This document shows positions 1-8,608 of a DNA stretch of 16,447 nt, one piece after another. The DNA comes from Scatomorpha sp036653715 (GTDB taxonomy: Bacteria > Bacillota > Clostridia > Oscillospirales > Oscillospiraceae): NCBI GenBank assembly GCA_036653715.1, contig JAVVTL010000037.1, positions 1 to 16,447 of the forward strand, written 5' to 3'. The notes below the pieces were generated by a model, which saw nothing but the letters and a program-made list of their open reading frames with translations, made no database searches and was not told where the DNA came from. The position numbers were made by a program, and so were the translations under genes. Positions within the stretch are counted from its first letter, which is position 1. Each line of letters begins with the position of its first letter.

Positions 1-548
1 GAGGCGCATTTTTCTATCATGCGCTCGGGGACTATTTGGGAGTAGATGTCGCGGATGATGGGGGAGGCGGCGTTGGCGAGGTTGGCGGAGCCGCGGCGGG
101 GCAGGCACATGAGTATGCCGGGCTGACCGCCGATGAGGTAGTGGCAGGGAACCTCCTCATAGCCCTCGGAGCCGTAAAAGCCGCGCAGGCGCGCCGCCTT
201 TTCGTTTTCCCTGATGCCGGTGACTTCCAAAATCACGCCTTGGCGGGCGGCGTAGCGCTCGTTTATGAGGCGCAGGAACGTCCTGCCGACGCCATTGCCG
301 CGACCGGTGGGATACACGCCGATATAGGCGAGCAGGACATAGCCGTACAGCGATTTTTTGTAAATAATCGCGTAGCCCGCCTCCACGCCCGCCTCGTCCT
401 TGAGGAGCAGCAGCTCCATGGCGTTATTCACAAGCGCGCGCTGAAACCAAAACTCGGCAAGCAGCTCGAATTTCATGAAATCCGCCTGAAGCATGGGGTA
501 TATGCGGTGCAGGTCCTTGTGTCCGCCTTTTTTAATCGTGTACTCCAT
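1..548 (-). CDS. GNAT-family N-acetyltransferase (3' end outside window)
   Basis: At least 182 codons read leftwards from an ATG at 548, and the frame is still open at base 1, so the C-terminus is missing. The protein begins MEYTIKKGGHKDLHRIYPML. Its clearest mark is acetyl-CoA-binding motif A, IGVYPTGRGNGVGRTFLRLI (about residues 90-109), with the R-G-N-G-V-G pyrophosphate loop. The later stretch ENEKAARLRGFYGSEGYEEV is the usual GNAT motif B ending (N, then A-x-x-F-Y-x-x-x-G-[FY]). The family moves an acetyl group from acetyl-CoA to an amine; the substrate cannot be read from sequence. GGAGG at 557-561 lies 8 nt before the ATG and overlaps the end of the exporter gene (stop TAA at 552-554), so translation is probably coupled to it. 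Fold assignment is firm; specific function is unknown. Confidence 0.85.
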   Translation of the reverse strand, partial: MEYTIKKGGHKDLHRIYPMLQADFMKFELLAEFWFQRALVNNAMELLLLKDEAGVEAGYAIIYKKSLYGYVLLAYIGVYPTGRGNGVGRTFLRLINERYAARQGVILEVTGIRENEKAARLRGFYGSEGYEEVPCHYLIGGQPGILMCLPRRGSANLANAASPIIRDIYSQIVPERMIEKCA

Positions 549-551
549 TTT

Positions 552-2303
552 TTAAACCTCCGTAAATGTCTGCGCCCGGTACAGCTGCGCGTAAAGCCCG
601 TTTTTCTCCATAAGCTCCGCGTGACTGCCCAGCTCCGCTATGCCCTCGCCCTCAATGACGGCTATGCGGTCGGCGCTGTGAATGGTGGATAGCCTGTGGG
701 CGATGATGACGCTGGTGCGCCCCGCCGCCAGCCCGTCAAGGGCCTTTTGGATTCGCGTCTCCGTGACGGAGTCGAGGGCGCTCGTCGCCTCGTCAAGGAT
801 AAGCACCGGCGGGTTTTTGAGGAAGACCCGCGCGATGGAAATGCGCTGTTTCTGTCCGCCGGAGAGCATGATGCCGCGCTCGCCGACATAGCTGTCATAG
901 CCGTCGCGCATTTCCATAATCTCCGAATGTATCTCGGCGCGGACGGCGGCGGCGACTATCTCTGCCTCTGTTGCGTCCGGCCTGCCGTAGCGGATGTTCT
1001 CGCTTATCGTGCCCGCAAACATGAACACCTCCTGCTGGATGATGCCGATGTTGCGCCGCAGGCTCTCCTGTGTGACCTCGCGGACGTCATGCCCGTCAAG
1101 GAGCACGGCGCCGGCGCTCACGTCGTAGAAGCGGGGCAGGAGCTGACAGAGCGTGGTCTTGCCGCCGCCGGAGGGGCCGACGACCGCAAGGCACTCGCCG
1201 GGTTTTATGTGGAGAGTCACCTCCCGCAGGACGGGGGCGGCGGAGCCTTCATAGGAGAAGCTCACGTTTTGGTATTCGATGTCGCCGCGGACGCGGGGCA
1301 GCTCGACGGCGTTTTCGGCGTCCTTAATGTCCGGCTCCGTGCGCATAAGCTCAAGGAAGCGGGAGAAGCCGACGGTACCCTGAACGTAGACCTCCGCAAA
1401 TGCGGAGAGCTTGCGGATGGGCGTCACAAAGGCGGAGACGTAGAGCGAGAAGGTGACAAGGTCGATGTAGTTCATGCGGCCCTGCATGATGAAGAAGCCG
1501 CCGACGGCGATGACCACGACCTGCAAAACGCCCATTGAGAATTCCATGCCGCTCATAAAGGTGCCCATGGCGCGGTAATAGTCGGTCTTGGCGGACTTGT
1601 ATTTCTCGTTGGAGGCGGCGAATTTGCCGCTCTCCTCGTCCTCGTTCGTGAAGGCCTTGGCGGTGCGGATGCCGCTGATGCCGGATTCGATGGCGGCGTT
1701 TATCTCGGCTGTTTTCTTTTTGACCTCATAGCCCGTGCGCTTCATGCTGACGCGGCGGGAGAGGGTGTAGCCGATGAGGATGGGTATGAGCAGGGCGAGC
1801 ACGAGCGCAAGCCGCCACTCGACGGTGAACATGACGGCGAGCGCGCCGCCGATGGTGAGTGCGCTTATGACAATGTCCTCCGGCCCGTGGTGGGCAAGCT
1901 CGGTAATGTCAAAGAGGTCGTTTGTGATGCGGCTCATGAGCGAGCCCGTGCGGTTTTTGTCGAAATAGCTGAAGGACAGGCGCTGCATGTGGTCAAATAC
2001 GTCCGCCCGCATATCGGCTTCGACATAAAGCCCCATTTTGTGACCGACAACGGTGATTATGTAGTAGAGGAGGGCCTTGACGACATAGGCGACAACGAGC
2101 GCCGCCATGACGAGGAAAAAGGTCCTGTAAAGGCTCTCGGGCAGCAGGCGCTCCATGGAAAGCTTGGACACATAGGGGAAGGCGAGGTCGATAAGCGCAA
2201 CCGCCACGGCGCAGGCCATGTCGATTCCAAAAAGCCCAAGGTGCGGCCTGAAGTAGGAGAAGAATACGGAAATATCCGATTTTTGAAGCGTGTTTTTTTT
2301 CAA
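552..2303 (-). CDS. ABC exporter half-transporter (MsbA/LmrA/BmrA-like, fused membrane and ATPase domains)
   Basis: 583 aa, a normal length for a type IV ABC exporter half-transporter that works as a dimer in the cytoplasmic membrane. Residues about 20-310 form the membrane domain, with hydrophobic segments near 28-45, 60-85, 145-180 and 255-295. The ATPase domain follows with every key motif: Walker A GPSGGGKT (376-383), Q-loop in IIQQEVFMF (421-429), signature LSGGQ (480-484), Walker B LILDE (501-505) with the catalytic Glu, and H-loop His536. The substrate is not readable; relatives export drugs, lipids or peptides. The start is TTG, overlapping the rnhA stop (bases TTGA). It is the only start codon after an in-frame stop and before Met29, and a weak AAAGG lies 8 nt upstream. 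This overlap implies translational coupling to rnhA. A partner subunit, if any, is not visible. Confidence 0.93.
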   Translation of the reverse strand: MKKNTLQKSDISVFFSYFRPHLGLFGIDMACAVAVALIDLAFPYVSKLSMERLLPESLYRTFFLVMAALVVAYVVKALLYYIITVVGHKMGLYVEADMRADVFDHMQRLSFSYFDKNRTGSLMSRITNDLFDITELAHHGPEDIVISALTIGGALAVMFTVEWRLALVLALLIPILIGYTLSRRVSMKRTGYEVKKKTAEINAAIESGISGIRTAKAFTNEDEESGKFAASNEKYKSAKTDYYRAMGTFMSGMEFSMGVLQVVVIAVGGFFIMQGRMNYIDLVTFSLYVSAFVTPIRKLSAFAEVYVQGTVGFSRFLELMRTEPDIKDAENAVELPRVRGDIEYQNVSFSYEGSAAPVLREVTLHIKPGECLAVVGPSGGGKTTLCQLLPRFYDVSAGAVLLDGHDVREVTQESLRRNIGIIQQEVFMFAGTISENIRYGRPDATEAEIVAAAVRAEIHSEIMEMRDGYDSYVGERGIMLSGGQKQRISIARVFLKNPPVLILDEATSALDSVTETRIQKALDGLAAGRTSVIIAHRLSTIHSADRIAVIEGEGIAELGSHAELMEKNGLYAQLYRAQTFTEV

Positions 2304-2731
2304 TGCATATCCCTTTGCCTGACCGCGAGTTCGTCACAGCGGTTGTTGTATTTGTTTTCGGCGTGGCCCTTGACCCAGCGGAAGGTGAGGGAATGGATGG
2401 CGAGGAGCCGGTCAAGCTCCTGCCAAAGCTCGACGTTTTTGAGTTCGCCGCCCTTGCGTTTCCAGCCCTTTTGCTTCCAGCCTCTGAGCCAGCCCTCGTT
2501 CATGGCGCGCTCGATGTATTGGGAGTCCGTAAAGACCTCCGCCTCGCAGGGCTCGCGCAGGGCCTTCAGCGCCTCGATAACGGCGGCAAGCTCCATGCGG
2601 TTGTTGGTGGTATTTGCTTCGCCGCCGGAGAGCTCTTTTTCCTTGCCGTTGTAGATGAGCACCGCCGCCCAGCCGCCCGGGCCGGGATTGCCCGAGCAGG
2701 CGCCGTCGGTGTAGATGGTGATATGTTTCAT
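2300..2731 (-). CDS. rnhA: Ribonuclease HI
   Basis: 143 aa, close to the 155 aa of E. coli RNase HI. The enzyme cuts the RNA strand of RNA:DNA hybrids, such as R-loops and primer remnants, in the cytoplasm. The four metal-binding acids are Asp9 (YTDGACSGNPGPGGW), Glu47 (NNRMELAAV), Asp69 (FTDSQYI) and Asp133 (RCDELA), with catalytic His123 in VKGHAENKYNN. Each is exactly one residue earlier than in E. coli (D10, E48, D70, D134, H124). The basic stretch GWKQKGWKRKGG (84-95) is the handle region that grips hybrids. GGAGG at 2736-2740 sits only 4 nt before the ATG, a tight spacing. The gene lies 24 bp after gyrA and overlaps the exporter start by 4 bp, so it appears to belong to the gyrase operon. 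Confidence 0.97.
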   Translation of the reverse strand: MKHITIYTDGACSGNPGPGGWAAVLIYNGKEKELSGGEANTTNNRMELAAVIEALKALREPCEAEVFTDSQYIERAMNEGWLRGWKQKGWKRKGGELKNVELWQELDRLLAIHSLTFRWVKGHAENKYNNRCDELAVRQRDMH

Positions 2732-2755
2732 GGGGCCTCCGTGGTTAAATTTTGC

Positions 2756-5248
2756 TTATTCCTCGACGGAATCGTCCTTGCTCGTTCGGGCGACGGAGAT
2801 GACCTTTGCGCCCTCCGAGGGCTTCATGACGCGCACGCCCTGGGTGGAGCGGCTGAGGGTGGAGATGGTGTCCACGTCCATGCGGATGATGGTGCCGTCG
2901 TCCGAGACTATGAGGATATCGTCGGCGTCGTCCACGACCTTGACGTCCGCGACCTTGCCGGTTTTCTCGGTGCAGTTGTAGTTTTTGAGGCCCATGCCGC
3001 CGCGCTTTTGGGGGGCTGCGTCTTCAGCCGCGCCGCGCATGTATTCCTCGATGGGGGTACGCTTGCCGTAGCCGTTTTCGGTGACGGAGAGGAACTTTGC
3101 GCCCTCATAGGCTCTGCCGGCACCGACGACGTAGTCGCCCTCGCGCAGGCGGATGCCGCGCACGCCCGTGGCGGTTCTGCCCATGGAGCGGGCGTCCTGC
3201 TCGTTGAAGCAGATGGCGTAGCCGTCGTGGGTGGCGATGATGATGTTTTGGTTGCCGTCCGTCTCTCGGACGGCTATAAGCTCGTCGCCCTCCTCAAGGT
3301 TTATGGCGCGGATGCCGACGTTGCGGATGTTGCGGAACATGGACTGCTGCACGCGCTTCACGGTGCCGAAGCGGGTGACCATGACAAGATACCAGTCCTC
3401 CTGGAACTCGCGGCGGTGAATCATCGCGGTGACGCGCTCGCCGGACTCGACGGGGATGACGTTGATGATGTTTGTGCCGCGCGCGTTCCGCCCCGCCTCG
3501 GGGATGAGATAGCCCTTTTTGCGGTAGACGCGGCCGCGGTCGGTGAAGAAGGCGATATAGTCGTGTGTGGAGGCCGTGAAGACGGTGTCGACGTAGTCCT
3601 CCTCGCGTGTGGTCATGGCGCGGACGCCCTTGCCGCCGCGCACCTGTGCGCGGTATTCGGTGGCGGGCAGGCGCTTGATGTAGCCGCCGTGGGTGAGGGT
3701 GTAGACGCACTCCTCCTCCTCGATAAGGTCCTCGATATCGATATCGTCCTGAACGTCCTCGATTTCCGTGCGGCGCTCGTCGCCGTATTTGTCGCGCAGG
3801 GCGGTAAGCTCGGTCTTGAGGACGGCCTTGAGCTGCTCGGGGTCTGTGAGGAGCTGGTTAAAGAAGGCGATTTTCGCCTCAAGCTCTTTGTATTCGTTTT
3901 CGAGCTTCTCGCGGTCGAGGCCCTGAAGCGCCTTGAGGCGCATGTCGAGGATGGCCTGCGCCTGAACGTCGTCCAGCGCGAAGCGGGAGATTAGGCGGTC
4001 CTTGGCGTCGTCATACGCGGAGCGGATGATGCGGATGACCTCGTCGATGTTGTCCTGAGCTATCATGAGGCCCTCGAGCAGGTGGGCGCGCTCCATTGCC
4101 TTGCGGCGGTCGTATTGGGTGCGGCGGATGATGATTTCCTCTTGGAAGGTCAGATATTCGTCGATGATGTGGCGCAGGGAGAGTATCTTGGGCTGGGACT
4201 GGTTTGCGACCAGCGCCAGCATGTTGATGGCGAAGGAGTTTTGGAGCTGGGTCTGTGCAAAGAGGCGGTTTTGCACGACCTGCACGTTGGCGTCCTTTTT
4301 GATTTCGATGACGATGCGCATACCGTTGCGGTCGGATTCGTCCCGCAGACCGGAGATGCCCTCGAGCCGCTTGTCGCGCACTTGGTCGGCGATGTTTTCG
4401 ATGAGCTGGCGCTTGTTGACCTGATAGGGCAGCTCGGTGACGATGATGCGGAAGCGGCCCTGATTGCCGTATTCCTCAATCTCCATGCGGGCGCGGAGGA
4501 TGAGCTTGCCCCTGCCCGTGGCGTAGGCGGCGCGGATTCCGCTTCTGCCCATGATGATGCCTTTTGTGGGGAAGTCGGGGCCTTTTATGTGTTCCATGAG
4601 GTCAATGAGCGTGGCCTCCGGGTTATCGAGGACGCAGATGCAGGCGTTTATGACCTCTGTAAGGTTGTGGGGGGGGATATTTGTGGCCATGCCGACGGCG
4701 ATACCGGAGGAGCCGTTCACAAGCAGGTTGGGGAAGCGGGAGGGCAGCACGCGCGGTTCCTTGCGGGATTCGTCGTAGTTCGGGTCCCAGTCCACGGTGT
4801 CCTTTTCGATGTCGCGCAGCATCTCGTCGGAGAGCTTGGCGAGGCGCGCCTCCGTGTATCGGTAGGCGGCGGGGGGGTCGCCGTCCACGGAGCCGAAGTT
4901 GCCGTGGCCGTCCACAAGTGTATAGCGCATGGAAAAATCCTGCGCGAGCCGAACGAGGGCGCCATAGACGCTCTGGTCGCCGTGCGGGTGATAGCGGCCC
5001 AAGACGTCGCCGACGCAGGTCGCGGATTTTTTGAAGGGCTTGTCCGCCGTGAGGTTGTCCTCATACATCGCGTAGAGGATGCGCCTGTGGACGGGCTTCA
5101 GGCCGTCGCGCACGTCGGGCAGCGCTCTGCCGACGATGACGGACATAGCGTAGTCGATGTATGAGGTCTGCATCTCGTTGACAAGCTCCGTGGAAATTAT
5201 CTTTTGCTCCGGGAACATTATGTCCTCCGGCTTGTAGTCTTTTGCCAT
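2756..5248 (-). CDS. gyrA: DNA gyrase subunit A
   Basis: 830 aa. GyrA is the breakage-reunion subunit of gyrase (A2B2), which adds negative supercoils using ATP. The catalytic tyrosine is Tyr131 in AAYRYTEARL. The C-terminal DNA-wrapping domain starts near residue 510, and its GyrA box reads QVRGGKG (535-541) against QRRGGKG in E. coli; this box and the position after gyrB favour GyrA over ParC. The quinolone-determining region reads HPHGDQSVYGALVRLAQ (87-103). The residue matching E. coli Ser83 is Gln92 (codon CAG, 4973-4975), and that matching Asp87 is Gly96 (GGC, 4961-4963). Both residues that anchor the drug's water-metal bridge are therefore absent. An AAGGTGG site (5259-5265) lies 10 nt upstream, and the gap to gyrB is 41 bp. 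Confidence 0.98.
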   Translation of the reverse strand: MAKDYKPEDIMFPEQKIISTELVNEMQTSYIDYAMSVIVGRALPDVRDGLKPVHRRILYAMYEDNLTADKPFKKSATCVGDVLGRYHPHGDQSVYGALVRLAQDFSMRYTLVDGHGNFGSVDGDPPAAYRYTEARLAKLSDEMLRDIEKDTVDWDPNYDESRKEPRVLPSRFPNLLVNGSSGIAVGMATNIPPHNLTEVINACICVLDNPEATLIDLMEHIKGPDFPTKGIIMGRSGIRAAYATGRGKLILRARMEIEEYGNQGRFRIIVTELPYQVNKRQLIENIADQVRDKRLEGISGLRDESDRNGMRIVIEIKKDANVQVVQNRLFAQTQLQNSFAINMLALVANQSQPKILSLRHIIDEYLTFQEEIIIRRTQYDRRKAMERAHLLEGLMIAQDNIDEVIRIIRSAYDDAKDRLISRFALDDVQAQAILDMRLKALQGLDREKLENEYKELEAKIAFFNQLLTDPEQLKAVLKTELTALRDKYGDERRTEIEDVQDDIDIEDLIEEEECVYTLTHGGYIKRLPATEYRAQVRGGKGVRAMTTREEDYVDTVFTASTHDYIAFFTDRGRVYRKKGYLIPEAGRNARGTNIINVIPVESGERVTAMIHRREFQEDWYLVMVTRFGTVKRVQQSMFRNIRNVGIRAINLEEGDELIAVRETDGNQNIIIATHDGYAICFNEQDARSMGRTATGVRGIRLREGDYVVGAGRAYEGAKFLSVTENGYGKRTPIEEYMRGAAEDAAPQKRGGMGLKNYNCTEKTGKVADVKVVDDADDILIVSDDGTIIRMDVDTISTLSRSTQGVRVMKPSEGAKVISVARTSKDDSVEE

Positions 5249-5289
5249 TAAAGAATAACCACCTTAGTGTTTATTTGTGTGTGCGGGGC

Positions 5290-7224
5290 TTATATGTCGA
5301 GGTTTACGACATATTTCGCGTTTTGCTCGATAAATTCCTTGCGCGGCTCGACCTTTTCGCCCATGAGGATGGTGAAAATTTCGTCCGCGGCGACGGCGTC
5401 TTCAAGCTCTATGCGTTTGAGGGTGCGGGTAAGGGGGTTCATGGTTGTCTCCCAAAGCTCGTGGGGGTCCATTTCGCCGAGGCCCTTGTTGCGGCTTATA
5501 TCGACCTTGCCCTTGCCGTCCTCTCCGCGCAGCTCGGCGGAAAAGCGGTCGCGTTCTTCGTCCGAAAAGGCGTAGCGGGTCTGCTTGCCGCGCACGAGCT
5601 TAAAGAGCGGGGGCATGGCGGCATAGACATAGCCGTTTTCCACAAGCGGGCGCATATAGCGGAAGAAAAACGTGAGCAGCAGGGTGCGGATATGCGAGCC
5701 GTCAACGTCGGCATCCGCCATGATGACGATTTTGTGGTAGCGGAGCTTATTGAGGTCAAAGTCCTCGCCGAGTCCCGCGCCGCAGGCGGTGATGACGGGG
5801 TTAAGCTTATCGTTGCCGTAGACCTTTTCCTCGCGGACGCGCTCGACGTTCAGCATCTTGCCCCAGAGGGGGAGGATTGCCTGAAATCGGCTGTCTCTGC
5901 CCTGTGTGGCGGAGCCGCCTGCGGAGTCGCCCTCGACGATATACAGCTCGGTGAGAGCGGGGTCGCGGTCGTTGCAGTCGCGCAGCTTGCCGGGGAGGGT
6001 CGAGCCCTCGAGCGCGTTTTTGCGGCGGACGTTTTCTCTTGCCTTGCGGGCGGCCTCGCGGGCTTTGTTGGCTGTCAGCGCTTTTTCAAGGACGATGCGG
6101 CCGATGGAGGGGTTTTCTTCAAAGAATTGCTCCAGCCTGTCGGAGACGACGGAATCGACAAGCGTGCGCATCTCGGAGTTGCCGAGCTTTGCCTTTGTCT
6201 GCCCCTCGAACTGGGGGTTTGTGAGCTTTACGGAGATTATGGCGGTCATGCCCTCGCGGCAGTCCTCGCCCGAGACGGACTCGCCCTCCTTGAGCATATT
6301 TGTCTTTTTGCCGTAGGCGTTCATGACGCGGGTGAGCGCGGCTTTGAAGCCGGTCTCGTGCATTCCGCCCTCGGGGGTATGGATGTTGTTGGCGAAGGAG
6401 ACCATAATTTCGCTGTAGCCGTCGTTGTATTGGATGGCTATCTCGGCCTCGGAATCCTCGCGCTCGCCGCGCATATAGATGACCTCGTCATGGATGGCGG
6501 TCTTGTTGCGGTTGATGTAGCGGACAAATTCGCGGATTCCGCCCTCGTAAAACATATCGTCGCGAATTTCGCGGCCGGGGCGCTTGTCCTCGGTGGAGAT
6601 TTTGAGGCCGGCGTTAAGGAAGGCCTGCTCGCGCATGCGGGTATGGAGCGTATCGTAGTCGTAGGCAATGTCGTCGAATATATCGGGGTCGGGGTGAAAG
6701 CGGACGACGGTGCCGGTATGCTCGGACTCGCCGACGATTTTCATCTCGCCGGTTATGAGGCCGCGCGAGAAGGTCATTTGATAGATTTTGCCGTTTTTGT
6801 GGACGCTGACCTCGAGCCAGTCGGAGAGCGCGTTCACGACGGAGGCGCCGACGCCGTGCAGGCCGCCGGAGACTTTATAGCCCCCGCCGCCGAATTTTCC
6901 GCCCGCGTGCAGGACGGTATAGACGACCTCGAGCGCGGGCTTGCCGGTCTGCTCCTGAATGTCCACGGGTATGCCGCGCCCGTTATCGGAGACGCGGATG
7001 ATTTCGCCTTCCTCGATAGAGACCTCGATATGGTCGCAGTAGCCGGCAAGGCTCTCGTCGATGGCGTTATCGACTATCTCGTAGACGAGGTGGTGCAGGC
7101 CGGAGGCGGAGGTGGAGCCGATATACATGCCGGGGCGCAGGCGGACAGCCTCCAGCCCCTCGAGTACTTGGATTTGACTTGCGTCATAGTCTTCTTTTTT
7201 GGATTTTTCGTTCATGTCAGACAT
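5290..7224 (-). CDS. gyrB: DNA gyrase subunit B
   Basis: 644 aa, the usual short Gram-positive form without the E. coli insert. GyrB is the ATPase and metal-binding subunit of gyrase. The GHKL ATPase domain shows Glu49 and Asn53 in YEIVDNAIDE, DNGRGIPV (80-87) and GGLHGVGASVVNAL (120-133). The Toprim domain shows EGDSAGG (431-437) and MADADVDG (502-509). The C-terminus ends with the RNKGLGEM and LEDAVAADEIF stretches typical of GyrB/ParE. In the loop that meets quinolones, the residue matching E. coli Lys447 is Trp454 (ILPLWGKMLNVE). The start ATG has AAAGGAAG (7231-7238) 6 nt upstream; a second in-frame ATG follows three codons later. Adjacency to recF, remB and gyrA identifies it as GyrB rather than ParE. 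Confidence 0.98.
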   Translation of the reverse strand: MSDMNEKSKKEDYDASQIQVLEGLEAVRLRPGMYIGSTSASGLHHLVYEIVDNAIDESLAGYCDHIEVSIEEGEIIRVSDNGRGIPVDIQEQTGKPALEVVYTVLHAGGKFGGGGYKVSGGLHGVGASVVNALSDWLEVSVHKNGKIYQMTFSRGLITGEMKIVGESEHTGTVVRFHPDPDIFDDIAYDYDTLHTRMREQAFLNAGLKISTEDKRPGREIRDDMFYEGGIREFVRYINRNKTAIHDEVIYMRGEREDSEAEIAIQYNDGYSEIMVSFANNIHTPEGGMHETGFKAALTRVMNAYGKKTNMLKEGESVSGEDCREGMTAIISVKLTNPQFEGQTKAKLGNSEMRTLVDSVVSDRLEQFFEENPSIGRIVLEKALTANKAREAARKARENVRRKNALEGSTLPGKLRDCNDRDPALTELYIVEGDSAGGSATQGRDSRFQAILPLWGKMLNVERVREEKVYGNDKLNPVITACGAGLGEDFDLNKLRYHKIVIMADADVDGSHIRTLLLTFFFRYMRPLVENGYVYAAMPPLFKLVRGKQTRYAFSDEERDRFSAELRGEDGKGKVDISRNKGLGEMDPHELWETTMNPLTRTLKRIELEDAVAADEIFTILMGEKVEPRKEFIEQNAKYVVNLDI

Positions 7225-7242
7225 ATAGTTCTTCCTTTGTCG

Positions 7243-7500
7243 TTAATCAATTTCAGTCTCGCACCTTTTGGCAAGGGTCGCGGGTGAGAGCTGGGAGAGA
7301 TACACGGTTTTTTTGCCCTTGTTCTCGCAGAGCACAAAGGACTGAGGTATATCCTCCGCGGCGATAATAAGCTCGCCCGCGCGCTCGGCGGCGGTGAGAA
7401 ATTCGCGGGAGGCCTTTGCCCAAGTGGCATTGTCTATGTCGCAGACGGCGATAATGTCGCCTTTCGGCGCAATCGCGTCCCTGCCCATGTGAAGATACAT
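7243..7500 (-). CDS. remB: RemB (DUF370) small DNA-binding-type regulator
   Basis: 85 aa, beginning MYLHMGRDAIAPKGDIIAVC and ending near LSPATLAKRCETEID. Length, the MYLHxG start, the DIIAVCDID core and the YLSQLSPATLAKR ending fit RemB (formerly YaaB) of B. subtilis, encoded between recF and gyrB there too. The family is named for regulation of extracellular-matrix genes; its relative RemA is a ring-forming DNA-binding activator. The RemB role is less settled, and whether this organism makes a matrix is unknown. The start chosen is the ATG at 7498-7500, one base after the recF stop (TAG, C, ATG). A longer in-frame reading exists upstream, but it would run inside recF and lacks family similarity. 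Translation is probably coupled to recF. The gap to gyrB is 18 bp. Confidence 0.9.
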   Translation of the reverse strand: MYLHMGRDAIAPKGDIIAVCDIDNATWAKASREFLTAAERAGELIIAAEDIPQSFVLCENKGKKTVYLSQLSPATLAKRCETEID

Positions 7501-7501
7501 G

Positions 7502-8608
7502 CTAAACCGTCCTGATTCTGCCGTCGGCCACGGAGAAAACCCTGCCCCCCGTGCGGCGTGAAATGTCCTCGTCCTCACAGCAGGAGATAAGGGTCTGTCC
7601 GCCGCCGATGCGGTTAAGGACAAAGGCCTGCCGCTTGGCGTCCAGCTCGGAGAGAACGTCGTCCAGCAGGAGCACGGGATATTCGCCCGTCTCCGCGAGG
7701 TGGATTTCGCGTTCCGCGAGCTTCATGGAGAGCGCCGCCGAGCGGGTCTGCCCCTGTGAGGCAAAGGAGCGGGCCGAGCGGCCGTTTATTTCGATTTCGA
7801 TATCGTCCCTGTGTGCGCCGGTGAGGCACTGGCAGGAGTCGATTTCCGCGCGCCTGTGGCTCTCCTGATGGTCGCAGACGGCGTAGTAGATTTCCTTCTC
7901 CGAGGCAAAGGCGTCCGTGACCGTGGAGACCGTGCGGTAGACGAGCGACAGCTCATCCGCCCCGCCGGAAAAATCACGGTGAATGGGGGCGGCGGCGGCG
8001 GCGAGCCTGCCCGTAAAGGCGGCGCGGTAGCGGATAAGCTTTGCGGAGACGCGGCACATGCGCTCGGAAAAATCATCAAGCGTGTCGAGCAGGGAGGGCT
8101 TCTCCCGCCAGTCGCGCAGGATGGCGGATTTCTGGTCATAGAGCCGCGAGTATTCGGAGAGAAACCGCGCGTAGCCGGGTCGGAGCTGACTGATGGCGTT
8201 ATCCATGAGCCTGCGTCTTGCCGCCGCGCCGTCCCGCACGATATCGAGGTCGTCCGGGCAGAAAAGCACGGTCGAGAGGACGCCGGAAAGCTCCAGCGCG
8301 GTCTTTTTGACGGAGTTCACGCTTATTTGCTTGCGCCTGCCGGGCGTGAGGGAGATTTTAACGGTTTGGTCGCGCCCATGTGCGTAAATGTCCGCCAAAA
8401 GCTCCGCCGAGGGGGAGTCGAAGCCGATTAATTCTCTGTCAAAGCGGGTGCGGAAGCTTTTCCCGCAGGAGAGAAGATACACGGCCTCAAGCAGGTTGGT
8501 TTTGCCCTGCGCGTTCGCGCCCGTGATGACGTTTACGCCCTCGGAAAAATCAACCGTTTCCCAGTCGTAGTTGCGAAAGCCGGAGAGGGCAATGCGGGAG
8601 ACTCTCAT
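7502..8608 (-). CDS. recF: RecF, DNA replication/repair SMC-like ATPase
   Basis: 368 aa, the normal RecF length. RecF, with RecO and RecR, loads RecA at single-strand gaps and stalled forks. The N-terminal ATPase half has Walker A GANAQGKTN (30-38) within VNVITGANAQGKTNLLEAVY. The C-terminal half has GAHRDD (264-269), the ABC-type signature SQGQTRSAALSMKLAE (284-299), Walker B PVLLLDDVLSELD (311-323) and the closing TLISCCED. The middle (about 130-250) is helical and more variable, as in the family. Its ATG overlaps the yaaA stop by four bases (ATGA), so the two are translationally coupled. The remB start follows its stop by one base. Confidence 0.97.
   Translation of the reverse strand: MRVSRIALSGFRNYDWETVDFSEGVNVITGANAQGKTNLLEAVYLLSCGKSFRTRFDRELIGFDSPSAELLADIYAHGRDQTVKISLTPGRRKQISVNSVKKTALELSGVLSTVLFCPDDLDIVRDGAAARRRLMDNAISQLRPGYARFLSEYSRLYDQKSAILRDWREKPSLLDTLDDFSERMCRVSAKLIRYRAAFTGRLAAAAAPIHRDFSGGADELSLVYRTVSTVTDAFASEKEIYYAVCDHQESHRRAEIDSCQCLTGAHRDDIEIEINGRSARSFASQGQTRSAALSMKLAEREIHLAETGEYPVLLLDDVLSELDAKRQAFVLNRIGGGQTLISCCEDEDISRRTGGRVFSVADGRIRTV

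Noticed and set aside
2303..3994. Open frame of 563 codons antisense to gyrA and rnhA
   Set aside because: Same shadow effect in GC-rich codons; no plausible ribosome site or family likeness, and it runs across two well-identified genes.
5242..7287. Long open frame of 681 codons antisense to gyrB
   Set aside because: It is codon-aligned with gyrB and exists only because gyrB avoids TTA, CTA and TCA codons (antisense stops). The product is low-complexity Ala/Val/Gly/Asp-rich with no recognisable domain.
7501..7623. N-terminal extension of RemB by 41 residues
   Set aside because: The extension lies inside the recF 3' end in another frame and has shadow-like composition; the family starts at MYLHxG, one base after the recF stop.
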